From assembly GCF_900078365.1 (NCBI RefSeq), contig NZ_LT598653.1, positions 3,286,001-3,350,000 of the forward strand: a stretch of DNA of 64,000 nt, read 5' to 3'. Numbering within the stretch: position 1 is the stretch's first letter; every line of letters starts with the position of its first letter. Below the pieces are notes generated by a model that saw only the letters and a list, made by a program, of their open reading frames with translations, made no database searches and was not told the origin of the DNA. Shown one piece after another: positions 50,820-59,551 of the stretch. The stretch is from an uncultured Sphingopyxis sp. Lineage in GTDB: Bacteria > Pseudomonadota > Alphaproteobacteria > Sphingomonadales > Sphingomonadaceae. Position numbers and translations under genes: made by a program.

Positions 50820-52412
50820 ATGACCGACCTGATTCCCGTCCGCCGCGCCCTTCTGTCCGTCAGCGACAAGGCGGGGCTCGCCGAGCTTGCCGCCGCGCTC
50901 GTCAAACATGGCGTCGAACTGGTGTCGACCGGCGGCACCGCGAAGGCGCTGCGCGAAGCCGGCCACGATGTTCTCGACGTGTCGGACCTCACCGGCTTTC
51001 CCGAGATGATGGACGGCCGCGTCAAGACGCTGCACCCGACGGTCCATGGCGGCATCCTCGCGGTGCGCGACGATGCGGCGCATGTCGCATCGATGGAAGA
51101 GCATGGCATCGGCGCGATCGATCTGGTCGTCGTCAACCTCTACCCCTTCCTGAAAACGATGATGAGCGGGGCCGACCGCGATACAATTATCGAAAATATC
51201 GACATCGGCGGCCCCGCAATGGTGCGTTCGGCGGCGAAAAATCATGCCTTCGTCGGCATCGTGACCGAGCCCGAGGATTATGCCGCGGTGATCGCGGAAA
51301 TGGACGCCAACCATGGCGCCACGACGATCGCGCTGCGCAGGCGGCTCGCGGCGACGGCCTTTGCCCACACCGCAAATTACGACGGCACGATCGCGCGCTG
51401 GTTCGCGATCGCCGATCAAGGCAAGACTTTCCCCGACACCCTGCCGTTGACCGCGAAGCTGGCAAACGAGCTGCGCTATGGCGAAAACCCGCATCAGAAG
51501 GCGGCACTATATATTCCCGCCGTGCCCGGACCGCGCGGCATCGCCGGCGCCGAGCAGGTCCAGGGCAAGGAACTGAGCTATAACAATATCAACGACGCCG
51601 ACGCCGCGCTTGAACTGGTCGCCGAATTCCGCGAGGCCGAGCCGACCTGCGTGATCGTCAAGCACGCCAATCCGTGCGGGGTGGCCGTGGCGCAAGATCC
51701 GCTGCACGCCTACCAGCAAGCCTTCAAGACCGATCCCACCTCGGCATTCGGCGGCATCATCGCGGTCAACCGGCCGCTCGACGGCGCGACCGCCGAGCTG
51801 ATCAGCGGCATTTTCACCGAAGTCGTCTGCGCGCCCGACGCCGACGCCGATGCGCGCGCGGTGTTCGCGAAGAAGAAGAATCTGCGGCTGCTGCTGACCG
51901 GCGAGCTGCCCGATCCGGCGCGCGGCGGACTGATGCTCAAGGGCATAACCGGCGGCTGGCTCGCGCAGAGCCGCGACAATGGCCGCATCACCCGCGCCGA
52001 CCTGAAGGTCGTCACCGAGCGCGCACCGAGCGGGGAGGAGCTGACCGACGCGCTCTTCGCCTGGACCGTCGCCAAGCATGTGAAGTCGAACGCGATCGTC
52101 TATGCCAAGGGCGGCTCGACCGCGGGCATCGGCGCCGGGCAGATGAACCGCCGCGACAGCGCGCGCATCGCCGCGGTGAAGGCACGCGAAGCCGCGGAAT
52201 CGCACGGCTGGGCGCAGCCGCGCACCGTCGGCAGCGCGGTCGCGAGCGACGCCTTCTTCCCCTTTGCCGACGGCCTGCTCGCCGCGGTCGAGGCGGGCGC
52301 GACCTGCGTCATCCAGCCGGGCGGCTCGATCCGCGACGACGAGGTGATCGCCGCGGCGAACGAAGCGGGGCTGGCGATGGTGTTCACCGGGATGCGGCAT
52401 TTCCGGCACTAA
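50820..52412 (+). CDS. purH: Bifunctional AICAR formyltransferase / IMP cyclohydrolase PurH
   Basis: A 530-residue enzyme for the last two steps of IMP synthesis. The N-terminal MGS-like cyclohydrolase domain (about residues 1-150) has RRALLSVSDKAG, STGGTAKAL, RVKTLHPTVHGG and GGPAMVRSAAKN. The transformylase domain follows with VIVKHANPCGVA, KSNAIVYAKG and MNRRDSARIA. Length is normal. The receptor-phytase pair separates it from the heparinase-family gene. Confidence 0.97.
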   Translation: MTDLIPVRRALLSVSDKAGLAELAAALVKHGVELVSTGGTAKALREAGHDVLDVSDLTGFPEMMDGRVKTLHPTVHGGILAVRDDAAHVASMEEHGIGAIDLVVVNLYPFLKTMMSGADRDTIIENIDIGGPAMVRSAAKNHAFVGIVTEPEDYAAVIAEMDANHGATTIALRRRLAATAFAHTANYDGTIARWFAIADQGKTFPDTLPLTAKLANELRYGENPHQKAALYIPAVPGPRGIAGAEQVQGKELSYNNINDADAALELVAEFREAEPTCVIVKHANPCGVAVAQDPLHAYQQAFKTDPTSAFGGIIAVNRPLDGATAELISGIFTEVVCAPDADADARAVFAKKKNLRLLLTGELPDPARGGLMLKGITGGWLAQSRDNGRITRADLKVVTERAPSGEELTDALFAWTVAKHVKSNAIVYAKGGSTAGIGAGQMNRRDSARIAAVKAREAAESHGWAQPRTVGSAVASDAFFPFADGLLAAVEAGATCVIQPGGSIRDDEVIAAANEAGLAMVFTGMRHFRH

Positions 52413-52420
52413 ATGACCGT

Positions 52421-52508
52421 CACCCCCGCGGAGGCGGGGGCCGCTGGCGGTTTATGTCTTGATCGCTGGACAAGGCCGACAACGGCCCCCGCCTTCGCGG
52501 GGGCGACG
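52421..52508. repeat. REP-like inverted repeat (CCCCCGCGGAGGCGGGGG type)
   Basis: CGTCACCCCCGCGGAGGCGG and CCCCCGCCTTCGCGGGGGCG face each other directly after purH and may act as its terminator. Confidence 0.75.
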
Positions 52509-52591
52509 GCTCCTATCGAGGGGCTTTATTTCGCCCGGCACGACCGGCATAGGGAGGCCGTGGTCATCCTGACCCGCCGACAAGGATCCGC

Positions 52592-53272
52592 ATGACCGCA
52601 ACGCCCCGCAGCAAGTCCATGATCCAGAATCTCTACAACTGGACCATGGAGAAATCCGCGCATCCACACGCCGAATATTGGCTGGCGCTGGTCTCCTTCA
52701 TCGAGGCGAGTTTCTTTCCGATCCCGCCGCATCCGCTGCTGGGGCTGATGTGCCTCGCCGATCCGAAGAAGGCGGTGCGCTATGCGCTCATCTGCACGAT
52801 CGCGTCGGTCGCCGGCGGGATGCTCGGCTATCTGATCGGCTTCTTCCTCTATGAAAGCGTCGGGCTGGCGCTGCTCGGCGCGCTCGGGCTGACCGACGCT
52901 TTTCCGCCCGCCGCCTGCTATCTACGCAAATATGGCGCCGAGATTATCCTGATCAAAGGCGCGACGCCGATCCCGTTCAAGCTGCTGACGATCACCGCCG
53001 GCTTCATCCACATGAGCTTCTGGACCTTCCTGTGGGCGAGTTTCGCCAGCCGGGCCTTTTCCTTCATGCTCGTCGGCATCCTGTTCCGGCTGTTCGGGGC
53101 GCCGATCAAGGCGTTTATCGACAAATATCTGATCTGGGTCACCGGCGCCTTCCTCGTCGCGGTGGTCGCGGGCTTCCTCGCGATCGGCGCGCTGTCGGGC
53201 GACGGCGAGACGAAGGCGGCCGACAAATGCAGCGGCGCGACGCTGGAAAGCATCGGGCTGGATCGGAAGTAA
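52592..53272 (+). CDS. DedA/YqaA-like (VTT domain) membrane protein
   Basis: A 226-residue inner-membrane protein of the SNARE-associated/VTT group. FIEASFFPIPPHPLLGLM (about residues 34-51) and GAEIILIKGATPIPFKLLTITAGF carry the conserved Gly/Pro features of the re-entrant helices. DedA-family members affect membrane lipid distribution and drug or cation tolerance. It stands between two repeats. Start at 52592 has the GGATCC-type sequence upstream and is not firmly fixed; an ATG at residue 10 is possible. Confidence 0.82.
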   Translation: MTATPRSKSMIQNLYNWTMEKSAHPHAEYWLALVSFIEASFFPIPPHPLLGLMCLADPKKAVRYALICTIASVAGGMLGYLIGFFLYESVGLALLGALGLTDAFPPAACYLRKYGAEIILIKGATPIPFKLLTITAGFIHMSFWTFLWASFASRAFSFMLVGILFRLFGAPIKAFIDKYLIWVTGAFLVAVVAGFLAIGALSGDGETKAADKCSGATLESIGLDRK

Positions 53273-53295
53273 GGCGTCAGCGGTAGCGACCTGGC

Positions 53296-53413
53296 CTCCC
53301 CTCCCGCAGGCGGGAGGGGTCGGGGGTGGGCAGCGACGGTGCGTTGTGCCCACCCCGCTGCGGCTAACGAGCAAGCTCGTAAGCCTCACTGCCCCTCCCG
53401 CTTGCGGGAGGGG
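53296..53413. repeat. Type B modular palindromic repeat, copy B3
   Basis: Ends CCCCTCCCGCAGGCGGGAGGGG and CCTCCCGCTTGCGGGAGG. The core here is GGCTA-ACGAGC-AA-GCTCGT-AAGCC: both the inner stem and the flanking GACT/AGTC pairs have changed, and pairing is kept. Confidence 0.85.
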
Positions 53414-53420
53414 GAAAAGG

Positions 53421-53981
53421 TCATTCGTTAGCCGTCTGATGCAGCCAATCGGCGTGGCGCGGCGCCTTTTTCGTCCGGCTCCACTCGTCGAGCATCAACG
53501 GCGCGACGCGCTTCAGTTCGGCATATTGTTCATCGGTGCCGATGTCGCATGCGAGTTCGACGCGGTGGCCGTTGGGGTCGAAGAAATAGATCGACTTGAA
53601 GATGCCGTGGTGCGTCGGGCCGAGCACGTCGACGCCGTTCGCGGTCAGATGCTCCTTCGCGGCGACCAGCTCGTCATAGCTGCCGACCTTGAACGCGAGA
53701 TGCTGGACCCATATCGGGGTATTCTCGTCGCGGCCCATGTCGGGCTGGTTGGGCAGCTCGAAAAAAGCGAGGATATTGCCGTTCCCCGCGTCGAGGAAGA
53801 CGTGCATGTAAGGGTCGTACTCGCCGGTCGACGGCACATGATCCTCGGCGAAGGCGGTCGTATAGGTCATGCCGAGCATGCGCTCGTACCAGTCGACCGT
53901 CTCCTTCGCATCGCGGCAGCGATAGGCGGCGTGGTGGACGCCGCCCAATTTGATAGGCGATTGGCTGGTCATCTTATCCAA
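53421..53981 (-). CDS. VOC family (glyoxalase/dioxygenase superfamily) protein
   Basis: A 186-residue protein with two vicinal-oxygen-chelate modules: GGVHHAAYRCRDAKETVDWYERMLGM (residues 13-38) and VQHLAFKVGSYDELVAAKEHL (about 90-110), with metal-type ligands His, His and Glu in FFDPNGHRVELACD. It follows hpd on the same strand, separated by a repeat. A role in aromatic or tyrosine catabolism is possible but not shown. Start could be the ATG at 53981 or 53972. Confidence 0.8.
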   Translation of the reverse strand: MDKMTSQSPIKLGGVHHAAYRCRDAKETVDWYERMLGMTYTTAFAEDHVPSTGEYDPYMHVFLDAGNGNILAFFELPNQPDMGRDENTPIWVQHLAFKVGSYDELVAAKEHLTANGVDVLGPTHHGIFKSIYFFDPNGHRVELACDIGTDEQYAELKRVAPLMLDEWSRTKKAPRHADWLHQTANE

Positions 53982-53989
53982 CTCCGTTC

Positions 53990-54132
53990 GTGCTGAACCT
54001 CCCTAATTCCGTTTGCCCTGAGCTTGTCGAAGCCTGTCCTGAGCGACTGACAAGTCAGTCGAAGGGGGCCGTTCTTTCTTTCGAGCGTCGAAGAGAAGGG
54101 CGGTGCTTCGACAGGCTCAGCACGAACGGAGA
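53990..54132. repeat. CTGAGCTTGTCGAAG-type repeat, copy 2
   Basis: CGTTCGTGCTGAACC at the left and GGCTCAGCACGAACG at the right are outer arms. CTGAGCTTGTCGAAGC, a GACTGACAAGTCAGTC hairpin and CTTCGACAGGCTCAG lie inside, giving several nested palindromes between hpd and the VOC gene. Confidence 0.75.
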
Positions 54133-54137
54133 AAGGG

Positions 54138-55238
54138 TCAGGCGTTCTCTTTTACTTCCAGCGCCCCGCGGCGAATCTGGTCGAGTTCCATCGACTTGAA
54201 GAGCGCGGTGAAATTGCCCTCGCCGAAGCCTTCGTCCTTCTTGCGCTGGATGAACTCGAAGAAGACGGGGCCGATCACCGTCTGGCCGAAGATCTGGAGC
54301 AGCAGGCGCGGGTCGCCCTCGGTTGTCGAGCCATCGAGGAGCAGGCCGCGCGACTTGAGTTCGTCGACGGGCTCGCCGTGGCCGGGCAGGCGCTCGGCGA
54401 GCAGCTCGTAATAGGTCTCGGGCGGCGACGGCGCGAAGGGGTTGCCGAATGCTTTCAGCTTGTCCCACGCGGCATAGAGATCGTCGCAGGCGAAGGCGAT
54501 ATGCTGGATGCCCTCGCCATTATAGGCGCGCAGATATTCCTCGATCTGGCCGCCGCCGCCCGCGCCTTCTTCGTTCAGCGGGATGCGGATCTTGCCGTCG
54601 GGGGCAGTCATCGCCTTCGAGGTGAGGCCGGTATATTCGCCCTTGATGTCGAAATAGCGAATCTCGCGGAAGCCCGCGATGCGCTCGTAGAAGGCGGCCC
54701 AATGCGCCATCCGGCCGCCGTAGACATTGTGCGTCAGGTGATCGATGACCTGCAGCCCCGCGCCGACCGGATGGCGATCGACGCCGTCCTCATAGACGAA
54801 GTCGATGTCGTAGATCGAGAGGTCGCCGTCCCCGCTTTTGCCTTCATAACGGTCGATCAGATAGATGATCGAGCCGCCGATACCGCGGATCGCGGGCAGG
54901 CGCAGTTCCATCGGGCCCGTCTTGACCTCGACCGGCTCGGCACCGCGCGCGATCGCCTCGGCATAGGCCTTGGCGGCATCGCGGACGCGCCAGCCCATGC
55001 CGCACGCCGACGGGCCGTGCTCGGCGGCGAAATAGGCCGCGGGCGATTGCGGTTCGTAATTGGCGATCAAATTGATCCCGCCCTGGCGCCACAGTTCGAC
55101 CTGCTTCGAGCGGTGGCGGGCGATGCGGGTGAAGCCCATGCGTTCGAATACGGGTTCGAGAATGCCCTTTTCGGGCGCCGAAAATTCGACAAATTCGAAG
55201 CCGTCGAGGCCCAGCGGGTTTTCGAACAGGTCGGCCAT
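54138..55238 (-). CDS. hpd: 4-hydroxyphenylpyruvate dioxygenase
   Basis: A 366-residue Fe(II) dioxygenase converting 4-hydroxyphenylpyruvate to homogentisate in tyrosine catabolism. The three iron ligands fit His167 (VIDHLTHNV), His246 (GEGIQHIAFACDDL) and Glu329 (PVFFEFIQRK). LLLQIFGQTVIGPVFFEFI is the family's C-terminal signature. The ATG at 55238 begins with MADLFENPLG, usual for bacterial HPPD. Upstream is an 18-bp perfect palindrome. No homogentisate dioxygenase gene is in the window. Confidence 0.95.
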   Translation of the reverse strand: MADLFENPLGLDGFEFVEFSAPEKGILEPVFERMGFTRIARHRSKQVELWRQGGINLIANYEPQSPAAYFAAEHGPSACGMGWRVRDAAKAYAEAIARGAEPVEVKTGPMELRLPAIRGIGGSIIYLIDRYEGKSGDGDLSIYDIDFVYEDGVDRHPVGAGLQVIDHLTHNVYGGRMAHWAAFYERIAGFREIRYFDIKGEYTGLTSKAMTAPDGKIRIPLNEEGAGGGGQIEEYLRAYNGEGIQHIAFACDDLYAAWDKLKAFGNPFAPSPPETYYELLAERLPGHGEPVDELKSRGLLLDGSTTEGDPRLLLQIFGQTVIGPVFFEFIQRKKDEGFGEGNFTALFKSMELDQIRRGALEVKENA

Positions 55239-55253
55239 GGTGCATTCCCTATA

Positions 55254-55271
55254 TAGTTTCAATTGAAACTA
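55254..55271. promoter_or_regulatory. 18-bp perfect palindromic operator upstream of hpd
   Basis: TAGTTTCAATTGAAACTA lies 15 bp before the hpd ATG, just ahead of a TATATA -10-like sequence on the minus strand. Size and symmetry suit a MarR-family or IclR-type repressor. Sequence to 55321 shows no gene. Confidence 0.65.
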
Positions 55272-55321
55272 CTATGATGGAATGCGGAGCGGGAGTCAAT
55301 GCGCGAGCGACGAGCCAAGAC

Positions 55322-55411
55322 GTCGCCCCCGCGAAGGCGGGGGCCGCTGGAGGTTTACGTAGCGAGGAAGGGTAAGGACGACAGCGGCCCCGCCTTCGCG
55401 GGGGCGACGCT
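55322..55411. repeat. REP-like inverted repeat (CCCCCGCGAAGGCGGGGG type)
   Basis: CGTCGCCCCCGCGAAGGCGG and CCCCGCCTTCGCGGGGGCG face each other between the ABC-F gene end and hpd. Confidence 0.75.
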
Positions 55412-55420
55412 ATCTCTCGG

Positions 55421-57304
55421 CTAGGCCGCTGCCGTCTCGATCGCCTCGAGAGCTTCCATCCACGCCGCCTCGACGCGCTCCAGTTCCGCCGCGACCTTGC
55501 CGCGGCGCTGCGCGAGGTCGCCCATCGTCAGCTTGGCGAGCGCGGGTTCGGCGCTCGCGGGGTCGAACATCGCGCGGTCGATTGCCGAAATCTGCTTGTT
55601 CAGCTTCTCGGCCTGCACCTCGTGATCCTTGGCGCTTTTGCGCAGCGCAGCCTGTGCTTCGCGCGCCTTCGCGGCTTCCTGCCTCGCGGCCTTGGCGTCC
55701 TTGGGTTTGGCGGGCGCGCCCTTGGCATCGTCGTTCGCTGCACCCTTGCCGAGGATGAAGGCGACATAATCGTCCATGCTGCCGTCGAAATCGCGCGCGG
55801 TGCCGCCATCGACGAGCACGAGCCGGTCGGCGGTGAGTTCGAGCATGTGGCGGTCGTGGCTGACGATCAGCACCGCGCCGTCGAAGCCGTTCAGCGCCTG
55901 CACCAGCGCCTCGCGCGCATCGACGTCGAGGTGGTTGGTCGGCTCGTCGAGGATGAGGAGGTGCGGCGCGTCGCGCGTGATCAGCGCGAGCGCGAGCCGC
56001 GCGCGTTCGCCGCCCGACAGCTTGCCGACCTCGGTCGTCGCCTTGTTGCCGGTGAAGCCGAAACGCCCCAGTTGCGCGCGCACCGCCCCCGGCGTCTTGC
56101 CCGCCATCACGCGCGTCATATGGCCGAGCGGCGTGTCGGCGCCGTCAAGTTCCTCGACCTGATACTGCGTGAAATAGCCGACGCGCATCTTGCCCGACGC
56201 CGCCATCGCGCCGTCCATCGGCGTCAGCTGCGCCGCGAGCAGGCGTGCGAGCGTCGTCTTGCCATTGCCGTTGCGGCCGAGCAGCGCGATACGGTCGTCG
56301 GGATCGATGCGCAGGTTGAGCCGCGTCAGGATCGGTTCGCCCGGCGCATAGCCGACGCTCGCGAGGTCGAGGGTGATCAGCGGCGGCTTGAGCTCGTCGG
56401 GGCTCGGAAAATCGAAGACGAGGCTGGGGTCCTCGGCGACCGCGGCGATCGGCTGCATCTTCGCGAGTTGCTTGGCGCGCGACTGCGCCTGTTTCGCGGT
56501 CGAGGCGCGCGCGCTGTTGCGCGCGACATAATCCTGCAGCTTGGCGCGCTGCGCGTCCTGCGCGGCCTTGGCGGCGGCAAGCTGCGCGATGCGCTCGGCG
56601 CGCTGGCGCTCGAAATCATTATAGCCGCCGGGATAGAGGGTCACCTTGCCGCCCTCGAGGTGCAGGATATGGTCGACGACATTGTTGAGCAGGTCGCGTT
56701 CGTGGCTGATCACGACGAGCTGGCCGGGATAGGCGCGCAGAAAGCTTTCGAGCCACATCGTCGCTTCGAGGTCGAGGTGGTTCGACGGCTCGTCGAGCAG
56801 CAGCAGGTCGGGGTTCGAGAACAGCAGCGCCGCGAGCGCGACGCGCATCTTCCACCCGCCCGAATAGCTGTCAAGCGGGCGCCCCTGCATCTCCTCGTCG
56901 AAACCGAGGCCGATCAGGATGCGCGCGGCCCGCGCCGGCGCGGCATAGGCGTCGATCGCGATCAGCCGTTCGTGGATGTCGCCGAGCTTGTGCGCGTCCT
57001 GCTCGACCTCCGACGCCGCGAGCAGCGCGGCGCGCTCGGTGTCGGCGGCGAGCACCGTCTCGAACGGCGTCGCGCTGCCGCTCGGCGCTTCCTGCGCGAT
57101 ATAACCGACGCGCGTCTTGCGCGGCATTTCGATCCCGCCCTCGTCGGCTTCGAGCTGGCCGATCATCACCTTCATCAGGGTCGATTTGCCCGCGCCGTTG
57201 CGACCGATCAGGCCTGTGCGGCTCTTGCCCGGCAGGCTCGCGGTCGCGCGGTCGAGGATGGTGCGCCCGCCGAGGCGCACGGTGAGGCCATTGATCGTCA
57301 GCAT
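55421..57304 (-). CDS. ABC-F family ATPase (Uup/YheS-like)
   Basis: A 627-residue protein with two ABC ATPase domains and no membrane segments. The first Walker A is GRNGAGKST (about residues 34-42), the first signature YSGGWKMRVALA; the second Walker A is GRNGNGKTT (about 343-351), the second signature LSGGERARLALAL. A linker between them is Gln/Lys-rich (about 225-290), and the C-terminal tail is a Lys/Ala coiled coil. These proteins act on ribosomes rather than in transport. Which paralogue it is cannot be fixed by eye. Confidence 0.92.
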   Translation of the reverse strand: MLTINGLTVRLGGRTILDRATASLPGKSRTGLIGRNGAGKSTLMKVMIGQLEADEGGIEMPRKTRVGYIAQEAPSGSATPFETVLAADTERAALLAASEVEQDAHKLGDIHERLIAIDAYAAPARAARILIGLGFDEEMQGRPLDSYSGGWKMRVALAALLFSNPDLLLLDEPSNHLDLEATMWLESFLRAYPGQLVVISHERDLLNNVVDHILHLEGGKVTLYPGGYNDFERQRAERIAQLAAAKAAQDAQRAKLQDYVARNSARASTAKQAQSRAKQLAKMQPIAAVAEDPSLVFDFPSPDELKPPLITLDLASVGYAPGEPILTRLNLRIDPDDRIALLGRNGNGKTTLARLLAAQLTPMDGAMAASGKMRVGYFTQYQVEELDGADTPLGHMTRVMAGKTPGAVRAQLGRFGFTGNKATTEVGKLSGGERARLALALITRDAPHLLILDEPTNHLDVDAREALVQALNGFDGAVLIVSHDRHMLELTADRLVLVDGGTARDFDGSMDDYVAFILGKGAANDDAKGAPAKPKDAKAARQEAAKAREAQAALRKSAKDHEVQAEKLNKQISAIDRAMFDPASAEPALAKLTMGDLAQRRGKVAAELERVEAAWMEALEAIETAAA

Positions 57305-57317
57305 ATATATCCAACCA

Positions 57318-57349
57318 TTTCGTCATCCCGGCGAAGGCCGGGATGACGA
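57318..57349. repeat. Short palindrome (TCGTCATCCCGGCGAAGGCCGGGATGACGA type)
   Basis: A near-perfect palindrome lies in the divergent gap between the ABC-F gene and a VOC gene. It may be a solo arm of the REP-like families. Confidence 0.7.
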
Positions 57350-57438
57350 TAAAAAGCGACGGCGCCCGTAGCACGCCCCTCTTCAAAGCCCAAGTCCCGG
57401 GCTGGCATAAGCGGCGCCGGTGCGGCAAAAGACGGGGC

Positions 57439-57861
57439 ATGGCCGACCTCGCCCCCTTTCACATCGCCTTTCCCGTCGATAACCTCGATGCCGCGCGCCA
57501 TTTCTACGGAGCGGTTCTCGGCTGTTCCGAAGGACGCAGCGCCCCCGACTGGATCGACTTCAATCTCTACGGCCACCAGATCGTCGCGCACCGCATCGAT
57601 ACGCCGCGCGGCAGGGCGGCGCATAATCCGGTCGACGGGCATGACGTGCCCGTGCCGCATTTCGGCGTCGTGCTGCCGCCCGCCGAATGGCAGGCGCTCG
57701 CCGAGCGGCTGAAGGCGTACGATGTCGCATTCGTGATCGAACCGCACACGCGCTTCCCGGGCCAGCCGGGCGAGCAGTCGACGATGTTCTTTCTCGACCC
57801 CGCGGGCAATGCGCTCGAGTTCAAGGCCTTTGCTGATCTGGCGCAATTGTTCGCGAAATAG
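57439..57861 (+). CDS. VOC family glyoxalase-like protein
   Basis: A 140-residue single VOC module pair. FHIAFPVDNLDAARHFYGAVLGC (residues 6-28) is the N-terminal half, and PHFGVVL with MFFLDPAGNALEFKAF the second, providing His/Glu metal ligands. The product is probably a metal-dependent isomerase, dioxygenase or binding protein, substrate unknown. The ATG at 57439 was chosen by homology to the module start. It converges with the EmrB-like gene. Confidence 0.82.
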   Translation: MADLAPFHIAFPVDNLDAARHFYGAVLGCSEGRSAPDWIDFNLYGHQIVAHRIDTPRGRAAHNPVDGHDVPVPHFGVVLPPAEWQALAERLKAYDVAFVIEPHTRFPGQPGEQSTMFFLDPAGNALEFKAFADLAQLFAK

Positions 57862-57864
57862 GGC

Positions 57865-59415
57865 TCAGTGCCCGCCGCCCATCGAAATCTGCTTCGGCCG
57901 CGGCGCGAACCACACCGAGATGGCGGCGATCACGAAGACGACGCCCGATGCCAGGAACAGGTGGAGCACCCCGAGCGTCGAGGCCTGCACCTCGACCAGC
58001 CGCTCGATCGCGGCGCGCGCCTGTTCGAGCGTGAAGCCGGCATTTTGCAGCGAGGTCATCGTCGCTTCGACATTGTTGAGCGAGGAGACGAGTTCGGAGC
58101 GCGAGGTGCGCGTCGCGTCGTCCCATGCGGTCGTCGCGATCGCAGTACCGATCGCGCCGCACAATGTGCGCAGGAAACTCATCAGCCCCGCCGCCGACGT
58201 CTGATGCTGCGCGGGCACCGAGCTCAGCGCGAGCGCGGTCAGCCCGACGAAGAAGAAGGGCATGCCGATTCCCTGCAATATGTGCGGCAGCGCGAGCGTC
58301 CAGTAACCGACGTCGGCGTTCCAGCTCGCGCGCAGGATCGACATCACCGCCATCCAGAGAATGCCCGCCGATATGGTGAGCCGCACGTCGATCTTGGTGA
58401 TCAGACCAGCGGCGACCGGAGACAATAGCACCGCGAAGACGCCGAGCCAGGCGACGATGAAGCCCGTCTGCGTCGCGGTATAACCCGCGACCTGCTGGAG
58501 CCAGAGCGGCGTGAGCACGACCTGCGCGAAAAAGGCGCCGAAGCCGAGCGATATCGCTGCGGTCGCGAAGCTGAAGCCGCGGAAGCGGAAGATGCGCAGA
58601 TTGACGACCGGATTGGCGTCGGTGAGCTCCCAGATGACGAAAGCGGCGAAGCTGATCGCGGCGACGATCGCGAGCCCGACGATCCAGGCCGATCCGAACC
58701 AGTCGTGCTCGCGGCCGGTGTCGAGCATGATCTGGAACGCGCCGACCGAGACGACGAGCAGGATCAGGCCGACGACGTCGATGCGCGCCTTCTCGCGCTT
58801 CGTCTCGAACGGCGTCAGCAGGGTGAAGACGCCGAAGGCGCAGATCGCGACGACGGGCAGGTTGATGAAGAAGATCCAAGGCCAGGTCCAATTGTCGCTG
58901 ATCGTGCCGCCGAGGATCGGGCCGAGGATCGGCGCGGTGGTCGTCGTCATCGCCCAGATCGCCAGGCCGAGCCCGGCCTTTTCCTTGGGGAAGATGCGCA
59001 GCAGCAATATCTGCGACAGCGGCATCAGCGGGCCGCCCGCGAGCCCCTGGAGCACGCGGAAGAGCACCAGCGCATCGAGCGTGCGCGAAATGCCGCAGAG
59101 GAAGGAGAAGATGCCGAAGCCGATGATCGAGATCATGAACCAGCGCACGGTGCCGAAGCGCATCGCGAGCCAGCCGGTGAGCGGCACGCTGATCGCGTCG
59201 GCGACCGCGTAGCTGGTGATCACCCATGTCCCCTGCGTCGGCGACACCGCGAGCCCGCCCGCGATATGCGGCACCGACACATTGGCGATCGTCGTGTCGA
59301 GCACGACGACGAAATTGGCGAGCGCGAGCGCGAAGGCCGCGACGAGCAGCCGCACGCCGCTCAGCGGCTGCGGCTCGGCGGGAATCGCGGATGCGGGGGC
59401 GGCGGCGCTTGCCAT
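57865..59415 (-). CDS. DHA2 family MFS drug exporter (EmrB-like)
   Basis: A 516-residue inner-membrane protein with 14 predicted helices, as in EmrB. Motif C-type sequences (LVLFRVLQGLAGGPLMPLSQILL and APILGPILGGTISDNWTWPW) are clear; VVLDTTIANVSVPHIAGGL is the DHA2 N-terminal motif. It exports toxic hydrophobic compounds through the adaptor encoded upstream. A repeat separates it from the emrA-like gene. Confidence 0.93.
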   Translation of the reverse strand: MASAAAPASAIPAEPQPLSGVRLLVAAFALALANFVVVLDTTIANVSVPHIAGGLAVSPTQGTWVITSYAVADAISVPLTGWLAMRFGTVRWFMISIIGFGIFSFLCGISRTLDALVLFRVLQGLAGGPLMPLSQILLLRIFPKEKAGLGLAIWAMTTTTAPILGPILGGTISDNWTWPWIFFINLPVVAICAFGVFTLLTPFETKREKARIDVVGLILLVVSVGAFQIMLDTGREHDWFGSAWIVGLAIVAAISFAAFVIWELTDANPVVNLRIFRFRGFSFATAAISLGFGAFFAQVVLTPLWLQQVAGYTATQTGFIVAWLGVFAVLLSPVAAGLITKIDVRLTISAGILWMAVMSILRASWNADVGYWTLALPHILQGIGMPFFFVGLTALALSSVPAQHQTSAAGLMSFLRTLCGAIGTAIATTAWDDATRTSRSELVSSLNNVEATMTSLQNAGFTLEQARAAIERLVEVQASTLGVLHLFLASGVVFVIAAISVWFAPRPKQISMGGGH

Positions 59416-59441
59416 ATCAGGCGGCCGTGTCGTAAAAATAG

Positions 59442-59532
59442 CTCGTCATTGCGAGGAGCCGAAGGCGACGTGGCAATCCAGGGGCGGCGTTATACCGCTC
59501 TGGATTGCTTCGCTTCGCTCGCAATGACGAGT
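59442..59532. repeat. CGTCATTGCGAGGAGCC-type inverted repeat
   Basis: CGTCATTGCGAGGAGCCGAA with TGGCAATCCAG faces CTGGATTGC and GCTCGCAATGACGAG. It sits between the emrA-like and emrB-like genes of one operon. Confidence 0.8.
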
Positions 59533-59551
59533 TTAAGAGAGAACACATCGC

